Positions 1-7,365 of a DNA stretch of 64,000 nucleotides are shown here, in pieces. Position 1 is the stretch's first letter, and the number at the start of each line of letters is the position of its first letter. A program made the position numbers and the translations under genes. Below the pieces are notes generated by a model that worked only from the letters and a program-made list of their open reading frames with translations, had not been told where the DNA came from and did not search any database. This stretch comes from Amazonocrinis nigriterrae CENA67 (GTDB lineage: Bacteria > Cyanobacteriota > Cyanobacteriia > Cyanobacteriales > Nostocaceae): contig NZ_JAECZC010000108.1 in assembly GCF_016056305.1 (NCBI RefSeq), forward strand, positions 1 through 64,000, given 5' to 3'.

Positions 1-582
1 CCCTCATCCCCCTTCCCCAACCCCGAAGCCTTTAAGCAACGCCTAGCACAAATGCAAATTGTTTTACATAATCAAGATAACCGCGAACACGATTTACTCG
101 ATTCTGATGATTATTACCAATTTCAGGGTGGTTTAACAGCCGCAGTACGTTCTATCCAAGGAAAAAATCCCCAAACCTACTTTGGAGATAATTCTATTCC
201 TGCTCAACCACGCGTCCGCCAACTCCGAGCAGAAATTGCACGGGTATATCGTTCTCGCGTAGTTAATCCCAAGTGGATTGCAGGAATGATGCGTCACGGT
301 TACAAAGGTGCATTTGAAATGGCAGCAACGGTGGATTTTTTATTCGCCTACGATGCCACAACAAAGTGTGTGGAAGACTACATGTATCAGGGTATCGTCC
401 AGGCTTATTTGCTTGATCCACTTGTGTCGGAATTTATTCTGTACAATAATCCTTATGCTCTGCGTGATATTGCTGAAAAATTATTAGAAGCATCTCAGCG
501 CGGTTTATGGCAGGATGTAAATATACAGACAATAGATACTTTACGAAACTTAGTACATCAAGCTGAAGCAGCCGTTGAATAA
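1..582 (+). CDS. cobN: Cobaltochelatase CobN-type large subunit, C-terminal end (partial)
   Basis: The frame is open to the left edge of the window, so this is the end of a longer gene; the internal ATG at 52 is not the real start. The visible residues carry the conserved CobN/ChlH-family C-terminal signature: QNQDNREHDLLDSDDYYQF-like sequence, then a GGL segment, then RVRQLRAEIARVYRSRVVNP and GMMRHGYKGAFEMAATVD. CobN is the large subunit of the ATP-dependent chelatase that inserts cobalt into hydrogenobyrinate a,c-diamide for cobalamin synthesis. The related ChlH does the same for magnesium in chlorophyll synthesis, but the DYYQF-GG-RVVNPKW signature and ending look more like CobN. The gene ends 22 bp before the next gene on the same strand. 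Confidence 0.85.
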   Translation, partial: PSSPFPNPEAFKQRLAQMQIVLHNQDNREHDLLDSDDYYQFQGGLTAAVRSIQGKNPQTYFGDNSIPAQPRVRQLRAEIARVYRSRVVNPKWIAGMMRHGYKGAFEMAATVDFLFAYDATTKCVEDYMYQGIVQAYLLDPLVSEFILYNNPYALRDIAEKLLEASQRGLWQDVNIQTIDTLRNLVHQAEAAVE

Positions 583-604
583 AAGAGTGGTGTAAGACAT
601 AAAT

Positions 605-1738
605 ATGGACAATCTTGCGTATTTGCACCTAGCTTTCGCCTATGAAGACAGCGAATCCAGTGAATTAGTATCGCTGGGCACTTTGCTCAAGGGAGCATCT
701 GCACCAGACTGGAAACGACTTTCCAGTAGGGCTTGGAAGCATATGTTGCCCCTTGCTCTCACCTTATCTATTCTCAGCGCTGTGAGTAGCGCCATAGCAC
801 TAGAAAGGGGCGATCAAGGGCCTTCTGTCAGAAGTTTGCAACAAAAGCTGCAACAAATAGGTTTTTATCGAGCTAACATCACCCAAATATACGACTTTCC
901 CACAGAAGATGCTGTGCGACGCTTCCAACAAGCCGCCGGTTTACCAGTTGACGGCATTGTCGGAACAAGCACTCTGCAAAAATTAGAAAACTGGCGTCCT
1001 ACCAAAGTTGCCACTGCGAGTACACAAGCTCAAAAAGTGAGTACTGCCAGTACAACTGTCAAAACAACCAGCACCACTAGTTCAGTAACCAACAAGCGCC
1101 GTAGTCCCAACTATCTTGCCAAAGGCGATGAAGGTGAAGATGTTAGGGCTTTGCAAGAACAGTTGCGAGTCGCAGGTTTTTATTACGGTAATGCCACAGG
1201 AATATTTGGCCCAATTACCGAAGAAGCTGTCAAGCGGTTTCAAGACGCTTACAAATTAGATGTTGATGGTGTTGTTGGGCCAGCAACAAAGACAAAATTA
1301 CCGCAACCGGGAGTTGGTTATGGGGAAGATCCTGCCACCAAACCAGTAGTTGAGCGAGATAAACTCCGTCTGGGCGATCGCGGTGAAGCAGTCAGAGTTC
1401 TTCAAGAACATTTAATCAAAGCGGGATATTTAGAGGGAGAACCAAACGGCTATTTTGGCCCCTACACAACAGATGCTGTACGCCGATTTCAGGCAGCTAA
1501 TTACTTGAGTGCAAGTGGCGTCGCTGGCCCCACTACCAGAGCTAAGCTATATGACTTAGTTAAGACTGCTTCCAAGAGTGAGTTTAGTGTCCTGGAAATC
1601 CAAAGGCGACTACAAGAAAAAGGCTTTTATAAAGGTCAGCTGAACGGAGTGATGGCAGATGACACGAAAAAAGCAATTAAGCAAGCCCAAGAATACTACG
1701 GTATCAGTCTGAGTGATATTAGAAGCGGACGCTTTTAG
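605..1738 (+). CDS. Membrane-anchored protein with four peptidoglycan-binding domains
   Basis: 377 residues. After about 45 polar residues there is a hydrophobic segment (about 47-64) that can serve as signal anchor. Four copies of the PG_binding_1 fold follow at about 67-127, 171-232, 253-316 and 326-375, each with a G-D-x-G-x-x-V-x-x-LQ start and a G-x-(F/Y)-G/D-x-x-T-x-x-AV-x-x-FQ middle; the fourth is the most diverged. A Thr/Ser-rich linker separates copies 1 and 2. No catalytic domain is visible, so a cell-wall-binding role outside the cytoplasmic membrane is inferred. The gene is convergent with fur. From memory, Anabaena PCC 7120 has the same pairing (alr1690 facing furA), where read-through yields a fur antisense RNA. 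Confidence 0.8.
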   Translation: MDNLAYLHLAFAYEDSESSELVSLGTLLKGASAPDWKRLSSRAWKHMLPLALTLSILSAVSSAIALERGDQGPSVRSLQQKLQQIGFYRANITQIYDFPTEDAVRRFQQAAGLPVDGIVGTSTLQKLENWRPTKVATASTQAQKVSTASTTVKTTSTTSSVTNKRRSPNYLAKGDEGEDVRALQEQLRVAGFYYGNATGIFGPITEEAVKRFQDAYKLDVDGVVGPATKTKLPQPGVGYGEDPATKPVVERDKLRLGDRGEAVRVLQEHLIKAGYLEGEPNGYFGPYTTDAVRRFQAANYLSASGVAGPTTRAKLYDLVKTASKSEFSVLEIQRRLQEKGFYKGQLNGVMADDTKKAIKQAQEYYGISLSDIRSGRF

Positions 1739-1990
1739 CATCCGCTTAGGCTTGGTCAGTACTAGTCACCAACTAATTGCTTGCCTCCGATCACAACAAA
1801 TAGGAAATTGCTCAAATTATTAATTGACCGTGCCAATTTTGGATTTTGGATTGTTTTTTTGGTTTATCCCCGAACGCCGCTTGACGCCTGTTGTGCAGCT
1901 GTCGCACTCGCTTTTCTTTGTGGGTGGAACAAATCTAAAATCCTAAATTGGTTGACTTGAGTAACTTCGCTTTGTTACCCAACCCAAGTG

Positions 1991-2446
1991 CTACACTGGC
2001 ATCAGTGCCCGTTGGCACTTGGGACATACTGCGTGAATTGTCATTTGACAGTCAAGCAAGTGATAGCCTTCTTTTTGAGCAGTTTTTGCACCAATTTTCA
2101 AAATAGAGTCATTTTTGAACTCAATGGTGGCGTTGCATCTCACACAAATTAGGTGATGGTGATGATGGGGGTATGGCTGGTTAATCTCGTAATGCTTATG
2201 GCCTTCTCCGAGTTCTAATTCCCGCAAAATCCCCATCCGCGCCATCAACTTCAAAGTCCGATAGATAGTTGAGAGACTAATTCCTTCGCCATCGCCCTCT
2301 AGTCGGTGATAAAGATCCTCAGCACTGAGATGTTCCCCTTGCGGAAGTTCTTGAAAAATGTGTAGAATTGTTTCACGTTGGGGAGTTAAACGCCAGCCTC
2401 TTTCGTTTAATTCTGCTTTGAGTGAAGTAGTGGTGTAGACAGTCAT
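1991..2446 (-). CDS. fur: Ferric uptake regulator, FurA type
   Basis: 151 residues from the ATG at 2446; an 18-bp extension to an upstream TTG is open but would add residues not usual for the family. Fur proteins are Fe(II)-dependent DNA-binding repressors. The N-terminal winged helix (about 1-80) includes RLTPQRETIL and GISLSTIYRTLKLM; the C-terminal dimerisation and metal domain has HHHHHLICVRC and CPKC, the His-rich and Cys-x2-Cys metal and redox motifs. The near-complete match in style to Anabaena FurA (starts MTVYTTTSLKAELNERGWR) supports FurA rather than the Zur or PerR paralogues. It is convergent with the peptidoglycan-binding gene and lies downstream of sigC on the same strand, about 320 bp apart, probably with its own promoter. 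Confidence 0.92.
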   Translation of the reverse strand: MTVYTTTSLKAELNERGWRLTPQRETILHIFQELPQGEHLSAEDLYHRLEGDGEGISLSTIYRTLKLMARMGILRELELGEGHKHYEINQPYPHHHHHLICVRCNATIEFKNDSILKIGAKTAQKEGYHLLDCQMTIHAVCPKCQRALMPV

Positions 2447-2768
2447 ACTAGTTTTTCTCAACAAAGCCCATTAGTTGAGAATATAACAAATATTTGGAGC
2501 TACTTGCAACAATCATTGCTTATTGACAATAATTATAGAATGCTCAGGACTAATTGAAAAAATCTCGATCAGCAATTAGGTAATAGCGATCCCCGTCCTT
2601 TGGGGATTTGGAAAAAAGTAAAGAAAATTTCAGTTCAGCTAAATGCAAATTATTGCCTATAAGCTGCAACCAACCTGTGAACATGGGGATCAAATTAGGC
2701 CTTTGTCCCTAGTCATTTGTCGTTTGCAGTTTTCTCACGACAAATGACAAATGACGAATGACCATAAA
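2447..2768. other. Intergenic region between fur and sigC
   Basis: No gene seen. It holds the fur promoter region and, at about 2710-2762, an inverted repeat built from AGTCATTTGTCGT and ACGACAAATGAC followed by further ACAAATG copies, just after the sigC stop codon. This can fold into a long hairpin, but similar short repeats are scattered through Nostoc genomes, so it need not be a dedicated terminator. Confidence 0.5.
2480..2509 (-). promoter_or_regulatory. Candidate fur promoter
   Basis: On the minus strand a TTGCAA (-35-like, 2504-2509) is followed after 18 bp by TATATT (-10-like, 2480-2485), 33 bp before the fur start. An A/T-rich stretch just upstream (about 2510-2540) containing ATTATTGTCAATAA could hold a Fur box for autoregulation, which is known for FurA. 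Both assignments are by eye. Confidence 0.4.
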
Positions 2769-4019
2769 CTAACTTAGAGACTCCAAATAGTCGCGAATGA
2801 GGTTGCGTCGCTTGGGTTGACGTAGCTTTTGCAAAGCTTTAGATTCAATTTGGCGTACTCGTTCCCGTGATAAGTCGAGGGCGCGTCCAATTTCTGCTAG
2901 TGAGTAAGGATGACCATCTGCTAAGCCAAACCGCATCAGGATTACATCCCGTTCGCGGCTAGTTAAATCAGCCAAGAGATTTTGCAAGTCTCTTTGTAAA
3001 GATTCTCGCATTAACATTTCTTCAGGAGTTACACTATCGGTTTCTAGTAATTCACCTAACTCAGTGTCTTTATCCTTTCCTACCTTAGTTTCGAGCGACA
3101 CAGAACGAGGCACTCTTAACAAAACTTCTCGTACTTGAGTAGGAGTCATGTCTAACTCAATGGCTAGGTCTTCAAGAGTGGGGGTGCGACCTTTTTCTTG
3201 AGCAATTTTGCGTTGAGCCTTTTTAATTTTGTTTAATTTTTCGGTAATATGGACAGGTAGGCGAATCGTGCGGCTAGAAGTAGCGATCGCTCGGGTAATT
3301 CCTTGACGAATCCACCAATAAGCGTAGGTGCTAAAGCGATATCCCTTAGTAGGGTCAAATTTCTCTACAGCTCGCTCTAAACCAAGTGTCCCTTCTTGAA
3401 CTAAATCTAGCAGTTCCAAACCGCGATTTTGATACTTCTTCGCAACAGACACCACTAGGCGCAAATTAGCCTTAATCATGTGTTCTTTTGCTTGCAGTCC
3501 TTGAGCTTGAATTTGATCAAGTTCTTCCACTGTCATCTTGGCAATTTCTGCCCAACGGCGTTTGCCTTCTGACAAAATTGGCTTGAGGTCTGACAGGTTG
3601 ACACCAGCAGTCGCAGCCCACCTTTCCAAAGAAGGGCGATGTCCTAATTCTGATGCTAGACGTTCTTGAACTTCAATTAAGCGCAGATAAGGTGAAACTA
3701 CTTCATCGCCTTGTTTTGCAGCATTAGCAAGTACTATCCGCATCCGCAAATACCGCTGAACTTTTTGCGCTTCTGAAACTTCTTCATCGCGCCCCAACAA
3801 CCGAACTCGACCAATTTCCTGAAGATACAGACGTACTAAATCTGTACTGCGACGGTTAGCACTACTAGCAAAGTTAGCAGGATCAGCAGCAGCTATCTCC
3901 AGCTCCTGTAGATCATCTACCGACAACTCACTGTCATCAACTGTGAGATCCGGTTCCAAAACCTGGCGAGATTTTTGGGTATTGAAGGCGGCCTCTGGAT
4001 AAAAAGATGTTGCTGGCAT
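2769..4019 (-). CDS. sigC: Group 2 RNA polymerase sigma factor, SigC-like
   Basis: 416 residues, sigma-70 family. Region 1.2 (about 59-77, STDLVRLYLQEIGRVRLLG), region 2 (about 176-250, including NLRLVVSVAKKYQNRGLE, LVQEGTLGLERAVEKFDP and the -10 recognition YAYWWIRQGITRAI), region 3 (HITEKLNKIKKAQRKI) and the region 4.2 helix-turn-helix near the C-terminus (SLAEIGRALDLSRERVRQIE) are all present. The long non-conserved N-terminus without a group 1 acidic region, and its place beside fur, point to the SigC branch; in Anabaena PCC 7120 sigC is recalled as the neighbour of furA. Group 2 factors direct transcription under nutrient or stress conditions. ATG start at 4019. Confidence 0.85.
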   Translation of the reverse strand: MPATSFYPEAAFNTQKSRQVLEPDLTVDDSELSVDDLQELEIAAADPANFASSANRRSTDLVRLYLQEIGRVRLLGRDEEVSEAQKVQRYLRMRIVLANAAKQGDEVVSPYLRLIEVQERLASELGHRPSLERWAATAGVNLSDLKPILSEGKRRWAEIAKMTVEELDQIQAQGLQAKEHMIKANLRLVVSVAKKYQNRGLELLDLVQEGTLGLERAVEKFDPTKGYRFSTYAYWWIRQGITRAIATSSRTIRLPVHITEKLNKIKKAQRKIAQEKGRTPTLEDLAIELDMTPTQVREVLLRVPRSVSLETKVGKDKDTELGELLETDSVTPEEMLMRESLQRDLQNLLADLTSRERDVILMRFGLADGHPYSLAEIGRALDLSRERVRQIESKALQKLRQPKRRNLIRDYLESLS

Positions 4020-4579
4020 AAAATTGTCTCAATGGCTCCAGGTAACAATAGATTACGGTGAGTCAGCGCTGTAGGAGGGCTTCCCGACCTAGGCGACTGC
4101 GTTAGCGCAGGGTTAGCGAGCTTGCGAGCGTCACCCGAAGGGTTAGCTAATCAACTGTTGCTATTGTTCCCGTGATTTTAGATGAACTAACACGGTAGAA
4201 GATTTCAATACAGTTTTTTACAAAAAAACTGTATTGGTTATTTTCCCAACATTAATACCGAACTAATTCGGCTGCTGAGCGTCTGATTGAACCAATAGCT
4301 ATTCAAATCTACAGATAGGTTTTAAATTCCCAACTACCTAGTCAGCATTTCAACTTTGTAGTTATTAATTATTAAGTTTGTAAATGGTATAAACATATTT
4401 AAGTAAAATAATGTTTATCGTTGCTATAGTCATATCTACATGTGGGTAGAAGTAATATCCTGACGATTTACTAATTTTTTTCTCAGGATTATTAGGGAGT
4501 AGTCAGAGGTGATAGGTTTGAAAGGGGAAGTTAGTAGTTACGCACGAATGATAACGGATGACTGAATAACGGATGAGTG
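4020..4579. other. Intergenic region upstream of sigC, with repeats
   Basis: No gene seen in 560 bp. About 4070-4150 is a GC-richer dispersed cyanobacterial repeat with GCGTTAGCGCAGGGTTAGCG and CGAGCTTGCGAGCGTCACCC elements that can pair. At 4206-4236 a near-perfect palindrome (CAATACAGTTTTTT facing AAAAAAACTGTATTG) forms a strong hairpin. The remainder is AT-rich and probably contains the sigC promoter. Confidence 0.5.
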
Positions 4580-5521
4580 TTAATAGTTGTATTCTGGCTT
4601 GATATCTCGCAGCATCAGTTCATCAAGTGCTTGTCGCGGTGTCACTTCACCCTGAAGTAATCGGTAAACTTGCTCGGTAATCGGCATAGTAATATTTTGT
4701 TGCTTGGCTAGTCGCATTAAAACCTGGCAAGTATTGACTCCCTCAGCGGTTCCTGGCAAATTGAAAAGAATTGCTGTAAGTGTTTTACCACCTGCCATCT
4801 GGTAGCCGACTTGATAATTGCGACTTAGAGGACTATTGCAGGTTGCTAACAGATCTCCTAGACCCGATAAACCGTAAAATGTTTCCGTCTTTGCGCCCCA
4901 AAAATTGCCGATGCGAATTATTTCCGTAAGCCCACGGGTGACTAAAGCAGCTTTGGCATTGGTTCCTAGTTGTAAACCATCGCATACACCAGCTGCGATC
5001 GCAATTACGTTCTTCAGTGTTCCTCCCAGTTCTACTCCCACGGGATCGGGATTGGTATATACTCGAAAACGATGGGAAGAAAATACCAGCTGCGTTAGTT
5101 CAGCGGCAATGGCTACACTACTGGCTACTACCGTAGCGGCTGGTAAAGATTGTTGAATTTCTTCAGATAAATTAGGGCCTGACAGCACAACTACAGGATG
5201 GTTCGGAAATGCTGTTTGCCAAATTTGCGAAGGCGTGCTGGTGGTTTGAGGATCTAAGCCTTTGGTGGCTGTGACAAAAATTGTTTCTTTTAATAGGGGT
5301 AAAGATTGTACTTGGGAAGCTACATCCCTAACACCTTTCATTGATATTGCAGACACGACTATTTGGGCATCTTCTAGAACTGCTTCGAGAGTGGAGGGCC
5401 CCCGACGCGACCACACACGCACAGCATGACCATTTGCTGCTGCTAGATTTGCCAAAGATGCACCCCAAGCACCTGCACCCAAAATTGCTATGGTAGTTTC
5501 TTGCACCGATATCAATACCAC
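4580..5521 (-). CDS. gpsA: NAD(P)-dependent glycerol-3-phosphate dehydrogenase
   Basis: 313 residues; GTG start at 5521. The enzyme reduces dihydroxyacetone phosphate to sn-glycerol 3-phosphate for phospholipid synthesis in the cytoplasm. The N-terminal Rossmann motif IAILGAGAWGASLANLAA (about 11-28) binds the dinucleotide. VLSGPNLSEEI and the helix-rich C-terminal domain with GGTLKNVIAIAAGVCDGL (active-site lysine), KAALVTRGLTEI and FYGLSGLGDLLATC are typical. The protein is shorter than the usual 330 residues because the loop after the first Rossmann unit (HAVRVWSRRGPSTLEAVL) is trimmed, as in cyanobacterial relatives. It follows lipA on the same strand after 112 bp. Confidence 0.9.
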   Translation of the reverse strand: MVLISVQETTIAILGAGAWGASLANLAAANGHAVRVWSRRGPSTLEAVLEDAQIVVSAISMKGVRDVASQVQSLPLLKETIFVTATKGLDPQTTSTPSQIWQTAFPNHPVVVLSGPNLSEEIQQSLPAATVVASSVAIAAELTQLVFSSHRFRVYTNPDPVGVELGGTLKNVIAIAAGVCDGLQLGTNAKAALVTRGLTEIIRIGNFWGAKTETFYGLSGLGDLLATCNSPLSRNYQVGYQMAGGKTLTAILFNLPGTAEGVNTCQVLMRLAKQQNITMPITEQVYRLLQGEVTPRQALDELMLRDIKPEYNY

Positions 5522-5561
5522 TGTGAACTTAGCATTTGTTTATAACCACTCAGGATTTAGG

Positions 5562-5645
5562 CAGGGGAGCAGGGGGGATGGGGGGATGAGGGGGATGAGG
5601 AAGAAATAAATGTTAACTCCTAACTCCTAACTTTTAACTCCTAAC
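5562..5645. repeat. G-rich and TAACTCC heptamer short tandem repeats
   Basis: A run of GGGGGATGAG/GGAGCAGGGG units (5562-5600) is followed by TAACTCC-type heptamers (5613-5645). The heptamers run into lipA: its last codons (Val-Arg-Ser-stop) are read from a GTTAGGAGTTA unit. This kind of short tandem repeat is common in heterocystous cyanobacteria. Confidence 0.6.
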
Positions 5646-6515
5646 TTCTCTGGGATAGCGTTCCATTAATTCTCTCACTTGTTCTGCATGGTATGAGCTT
5701 CTGGTCAATGGTGAAGATACAACTTGTAAAAATCCCAGTTGTTCACCGAATGCCTGCCAAGCAGCAAATTGTTCTGGGTGAATAAATTCGTCTACTTTCA
5801 AGTGTTTTTGGCTGGGTTGCAGGTATTGCCCAATTGTCAAGATATCACAATCTACTTTTCGTAAATCTTCCATGACTTGGCGGATTTCTTTTTCAGTTTC
5901 ACCAAGTCCAACCATGATCCCGGATTTGGTATATACCCAAGGCGCAATTTGGCGCGATCGCTGCAATAATTCCAGTGTGCGATCGTAATTTCCTTGGGGA
6001 CGCACCCGACGATATAGGCGGGGTACAGTTTCTGTGTTGTGGTTTAAGACTTCTGGCGCAGCTATGAGAATTATCTCTAATGCATTCCAGTTACCGCACA
6101 AGTCAGGAATTAGCACCTCAATTGTGGTGTGGGGTGAGACGCTGCGAACCGCTGCAATACATTTGACAAACTGGGATGCACCACCATCTGGCAAATCATC
6201 TCGGTTTACAGAAGTGATTACCACATGATTGAGTTTCATGCGGCGAACAGCTTCGGCTAGTCGTTCTGGTTCGGTGGGGTCTAAAGGTTGAGGTTTTTTC
6301 TCAAAGTCTATATCACAGTAGGGACAGGCACGTGTGCAAGCTGGCCCCATAATCAAAAATGTGGCAGTTCCAGCTTGGAAGCACTCACCAATATTGGGAC
6401 AGGACGCTTCCTCACAAACCGTATTGAGCGCTAAATCCCGCAAAACTTCTTTAACGTTACCAACACGCTGCCACTGAGGCGCTTTCACCCGCAACCAGTC
6501 TGGTTTTACAGTCAC
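5634..6515 (-). CDS. lipA: Lipoyl synthase
   Basis: 293 residues; GTG start at 6515. LipA is a radical-SAM enzyme that inserts two sulfur atoms into octanoyl groups on carrier proteins of 2-oxoacid dehydrogenases and the glycine cleavage system. Both Fe-S cluster motifs are intact: the auxiliary cluster C34-x4-C39-x5-C45 and the radical-SAM C60-x3-C64-x2-C67 (CTRACPYCD). Other family signatures are [42 protein letters not shown] and the C-terminal [10 protein letters not shown], whose RSSYHA serine ligates the auxiliary cluster. Length is normal. It is upstream of gpsA on the same strand. Confidence 0.95.
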   Translation of the reverse strand: MTVKPDWLRVKAPQWQRVGNVKEVLRDLALNTVCEEASCPNIGECFQAGTATFLIMGPACTRACPYCDIDFEKKPQPLDPTEPERLAEAVRRMKLNHVVITSVNRDDLPDGGASQFVKCIAAVRSVSPHTTIEVLIPDLCGNWNALEIILIAAPEVLNHNTETVPRLYRRVRPQGNYDRTLELLQRSRQIAPWVYTKSGIMVGLGETEKEIRQVMEDLRKVDCDILTIGQYLQPSQKHLKVDEFIHPEQFAAWQAFGEQLGFLQVVSSPLTRSSYHAEQVRELMERYPREVRS

Positions 6516-6662
6516 AATCCGCTTTTACCACTGAAGTTATACAAATCTTATCCTAGCAAGCAAAGCCCTTATTGAAGTCAGTTAGTCATCTATATATATA
6601 GATATAGTTGTTTGATTTCCCATTATTTATGATATGCTAATGGGATAATGCCATTTTTATGG

Positions 6663-6736
6663 CGGGATGTAGCGCAGCTTGGTAGCGCACTTCGTTCGGG
6701 ACGAAGGGGCCGCTGGTTCGAATCCAGTCATCCCGA
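6663..6736 (+). tRNA. tRNA-Pro (anticodon CGG)
   Basis: A complete cloverleaf: acceptor stem CGGGATG/CATCCCG with discriminator A at 6736, D stem GCGC/GCGC, anticodon stem CTTCG/CGAAG with loop TTCGGGA (CGG at the anticodon), variable loop GGGCC, and T stem GCTGG/CCAGT with loop TTCGAAT. CCA is not encoded. Its bases 6685-6701 are identical to a short spacer at 6891-6907, so it appears to be the attachment target of the transposon end that follows. Confidence 0.97.
6681..6701 (+). other. Protospacer and PAM of the homing spacer in tRNA-Pro
   Basis: GGTA at 6681-6684 fits the NGTN PAM of Cas12k. The next 17 bases (6685-6701, GCGCACTTCGTTCGGGA) are identical to the minus-strand sequence at 6907-6891, which directly follows a CRISPR repeat end. 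The first base of the presumed transposon end (6742) lies 57 bp after the PAM, close to the roughly 60-66 bp spacing known for type V-K insertion. Confidence 0.85.
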
Positions 6737-6750
6737 TTTATTGTTGTCGA

Positions 6751-6831
6751 TTAACTAATTATTTGTCATCGTTAACAGATTCTTGTCTTTATTAACGATT
6801 TAAATGTCGTCTTAACATATTAATGTCGCCG
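6751..6831 (+). repeat. Four ~20-bp TnsB-binding-type repeats at the transposon end
   Basis: Units start with TTAAC at 6751, 6772, 6792 and 6812, each with TGTC about 8-10 bases later (ATTTGTCATC, TCTTGTCTTT, AAATGTCGTC, TAATGTCGCC). The ~20-bp period and the AGATTAATGTC-like core match what is known of TnsB sites at the left end of Cas12k transposons. TnsB binding itself is inferred. Confidence 0.75.
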
Positions 6832-6890
6832 ATATTTTAGGTGGAGTTGACTCCAGCATATCTATAATACACTCACAAATGTTGGAATAT

Positions 6891-7059
6891 TCCCGAACGA
6901 AGTGCGCCTTTCAACCCTCTCAAAAAAATTTGAATGCTTCAAATATTCTTCTTAATCCACTTCTAACTGTAATGGTTGTTGAAGTGTGGTATTCGTTCGC
7001 ACCAATGGTTCAAAAACAATGTCTTTCAACCCACCCCTAGCCGGAATGGTTGTTGAAAT
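6891..7059 (-). CRISPR. Degenerate type V-K CRISPR array with a delocalised tRNA-homing spacer
   Basis: Read on the minus strand: repeat R1 (7059-7023, 37 nt, starts ATTTCAACAACCATTCC, ends GGGGTGGGTTGAAAG); spacer of 37 nt (7022-6986); repeat R2 (6985-6949, 27 of 37 positions like R1); 4 nt; repeat R3 (6944-6908, 37 nt, strongly diverged but with intact GGGTTGAAAG end); then the 17-nt spacer 6907-6891 identical to tRNA-Pro 6685-6701. R2 and R3 abut almost without a spacer, as expected when an atypical homing crRNA unit sits beside the end of a shrunken array. A CTTTCAAC trace at 7094-7101 (plus strand), 34 nt beyond R1, may be the end of an older repeat. No cas gene is near. Confidence 0.85.
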
Positions 7060-7365
7060 CAATGATTTTGGTAACTAAAATCAAAAAATTCTTCTTTCAA
7101 CTTAATGAATCGAAGGCTCATTTCACCTTGTTGTATATAACAAGATTTATGAAAATCCCCCTTTCCCCACACCCAGCCTTTAATCTTAAACCACCAGATT
7201 TTTAAGTATCTAGCTAAAACAAAATCTGAAAAAAATCAGAAGAATTGAGCTAATTTACCGTATTCATAATTGTATGGTCTAAGATTAAGCAGTTAGCTAA
7301 CCGTATAAATCCCCTGCTACAAAACTTATGCTATCAAAGTTTATATTTCTTAATGGGAAAGCAAA
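7060..7365. other. Intergenic stretch between CRISPR array and accessory operon
   Basis: AT-rich sequence of about 300 bp. A complete transposon would carry tracrRNA and cas12k on this side of the array. I found no anti-repeat ending in GGTGGGTTGAAAG and no open frame of size. A short TCTGA/TCAGA hairpin lies at about 7224-7243. GGGAAAGC just before 7366 can act as ribosome-binding site for the next gene. Confidence 0.5.

Larger units (their letters stand above)
6742..7101 (-). mobile_element. Target-proximal (left) end of a type V-K CRISPR-associated transposon, remnant
   Basis: Starting 6 bp after the tRNA, the sequence begins TGTTGTCGA and then shows four TTAAC...TGTC repeats (6751-6831), followed by a degenerate CRISPR array on the minus strand with a 17-nt spacer matching the tRNA. 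This is the arrangement known for the target-side end of Tn7-like type V-K (Cas12k) transposons, which home to tRNA genes with a delocalised crRNA. The canonical repeat end GGGGTGGGTTGAAAG is also the Cas12k type. No tnsB, tnsC, tniQ or cas12k gene and no opposite end was recognised in the window. The inner limit is arbitrary and set at the last repeat-like trace (7094-7101). If the end is at 6742, a 5-bp target duplication would be 6737-6741 (TTTAT). Confidence 0.8.

Noticed and set aside
2700-2762. GACAAATGAC repeats as possible second transposon end
   Set aside because: They lie on the other side of the tRNA and form a simple inverted repeat; they do not show the ~20-bp TTAAC...TGTC period.
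4206-4236. sigC-region palindrome as a terminator
   Set aside because: It lies upstream of both divergent-reading gene bodies (sigC start and gpsA stop side), 340 bp before gpsA stop; it may end read-through, but could equally be a repeat end, so it is only noted.
7060-7300. tracrRNA or cas12k remnant beside the CRISPR array
   Set aside because: No anti-repeat beyond a CTTTCAAC trace and no reading frame of size on either strand.
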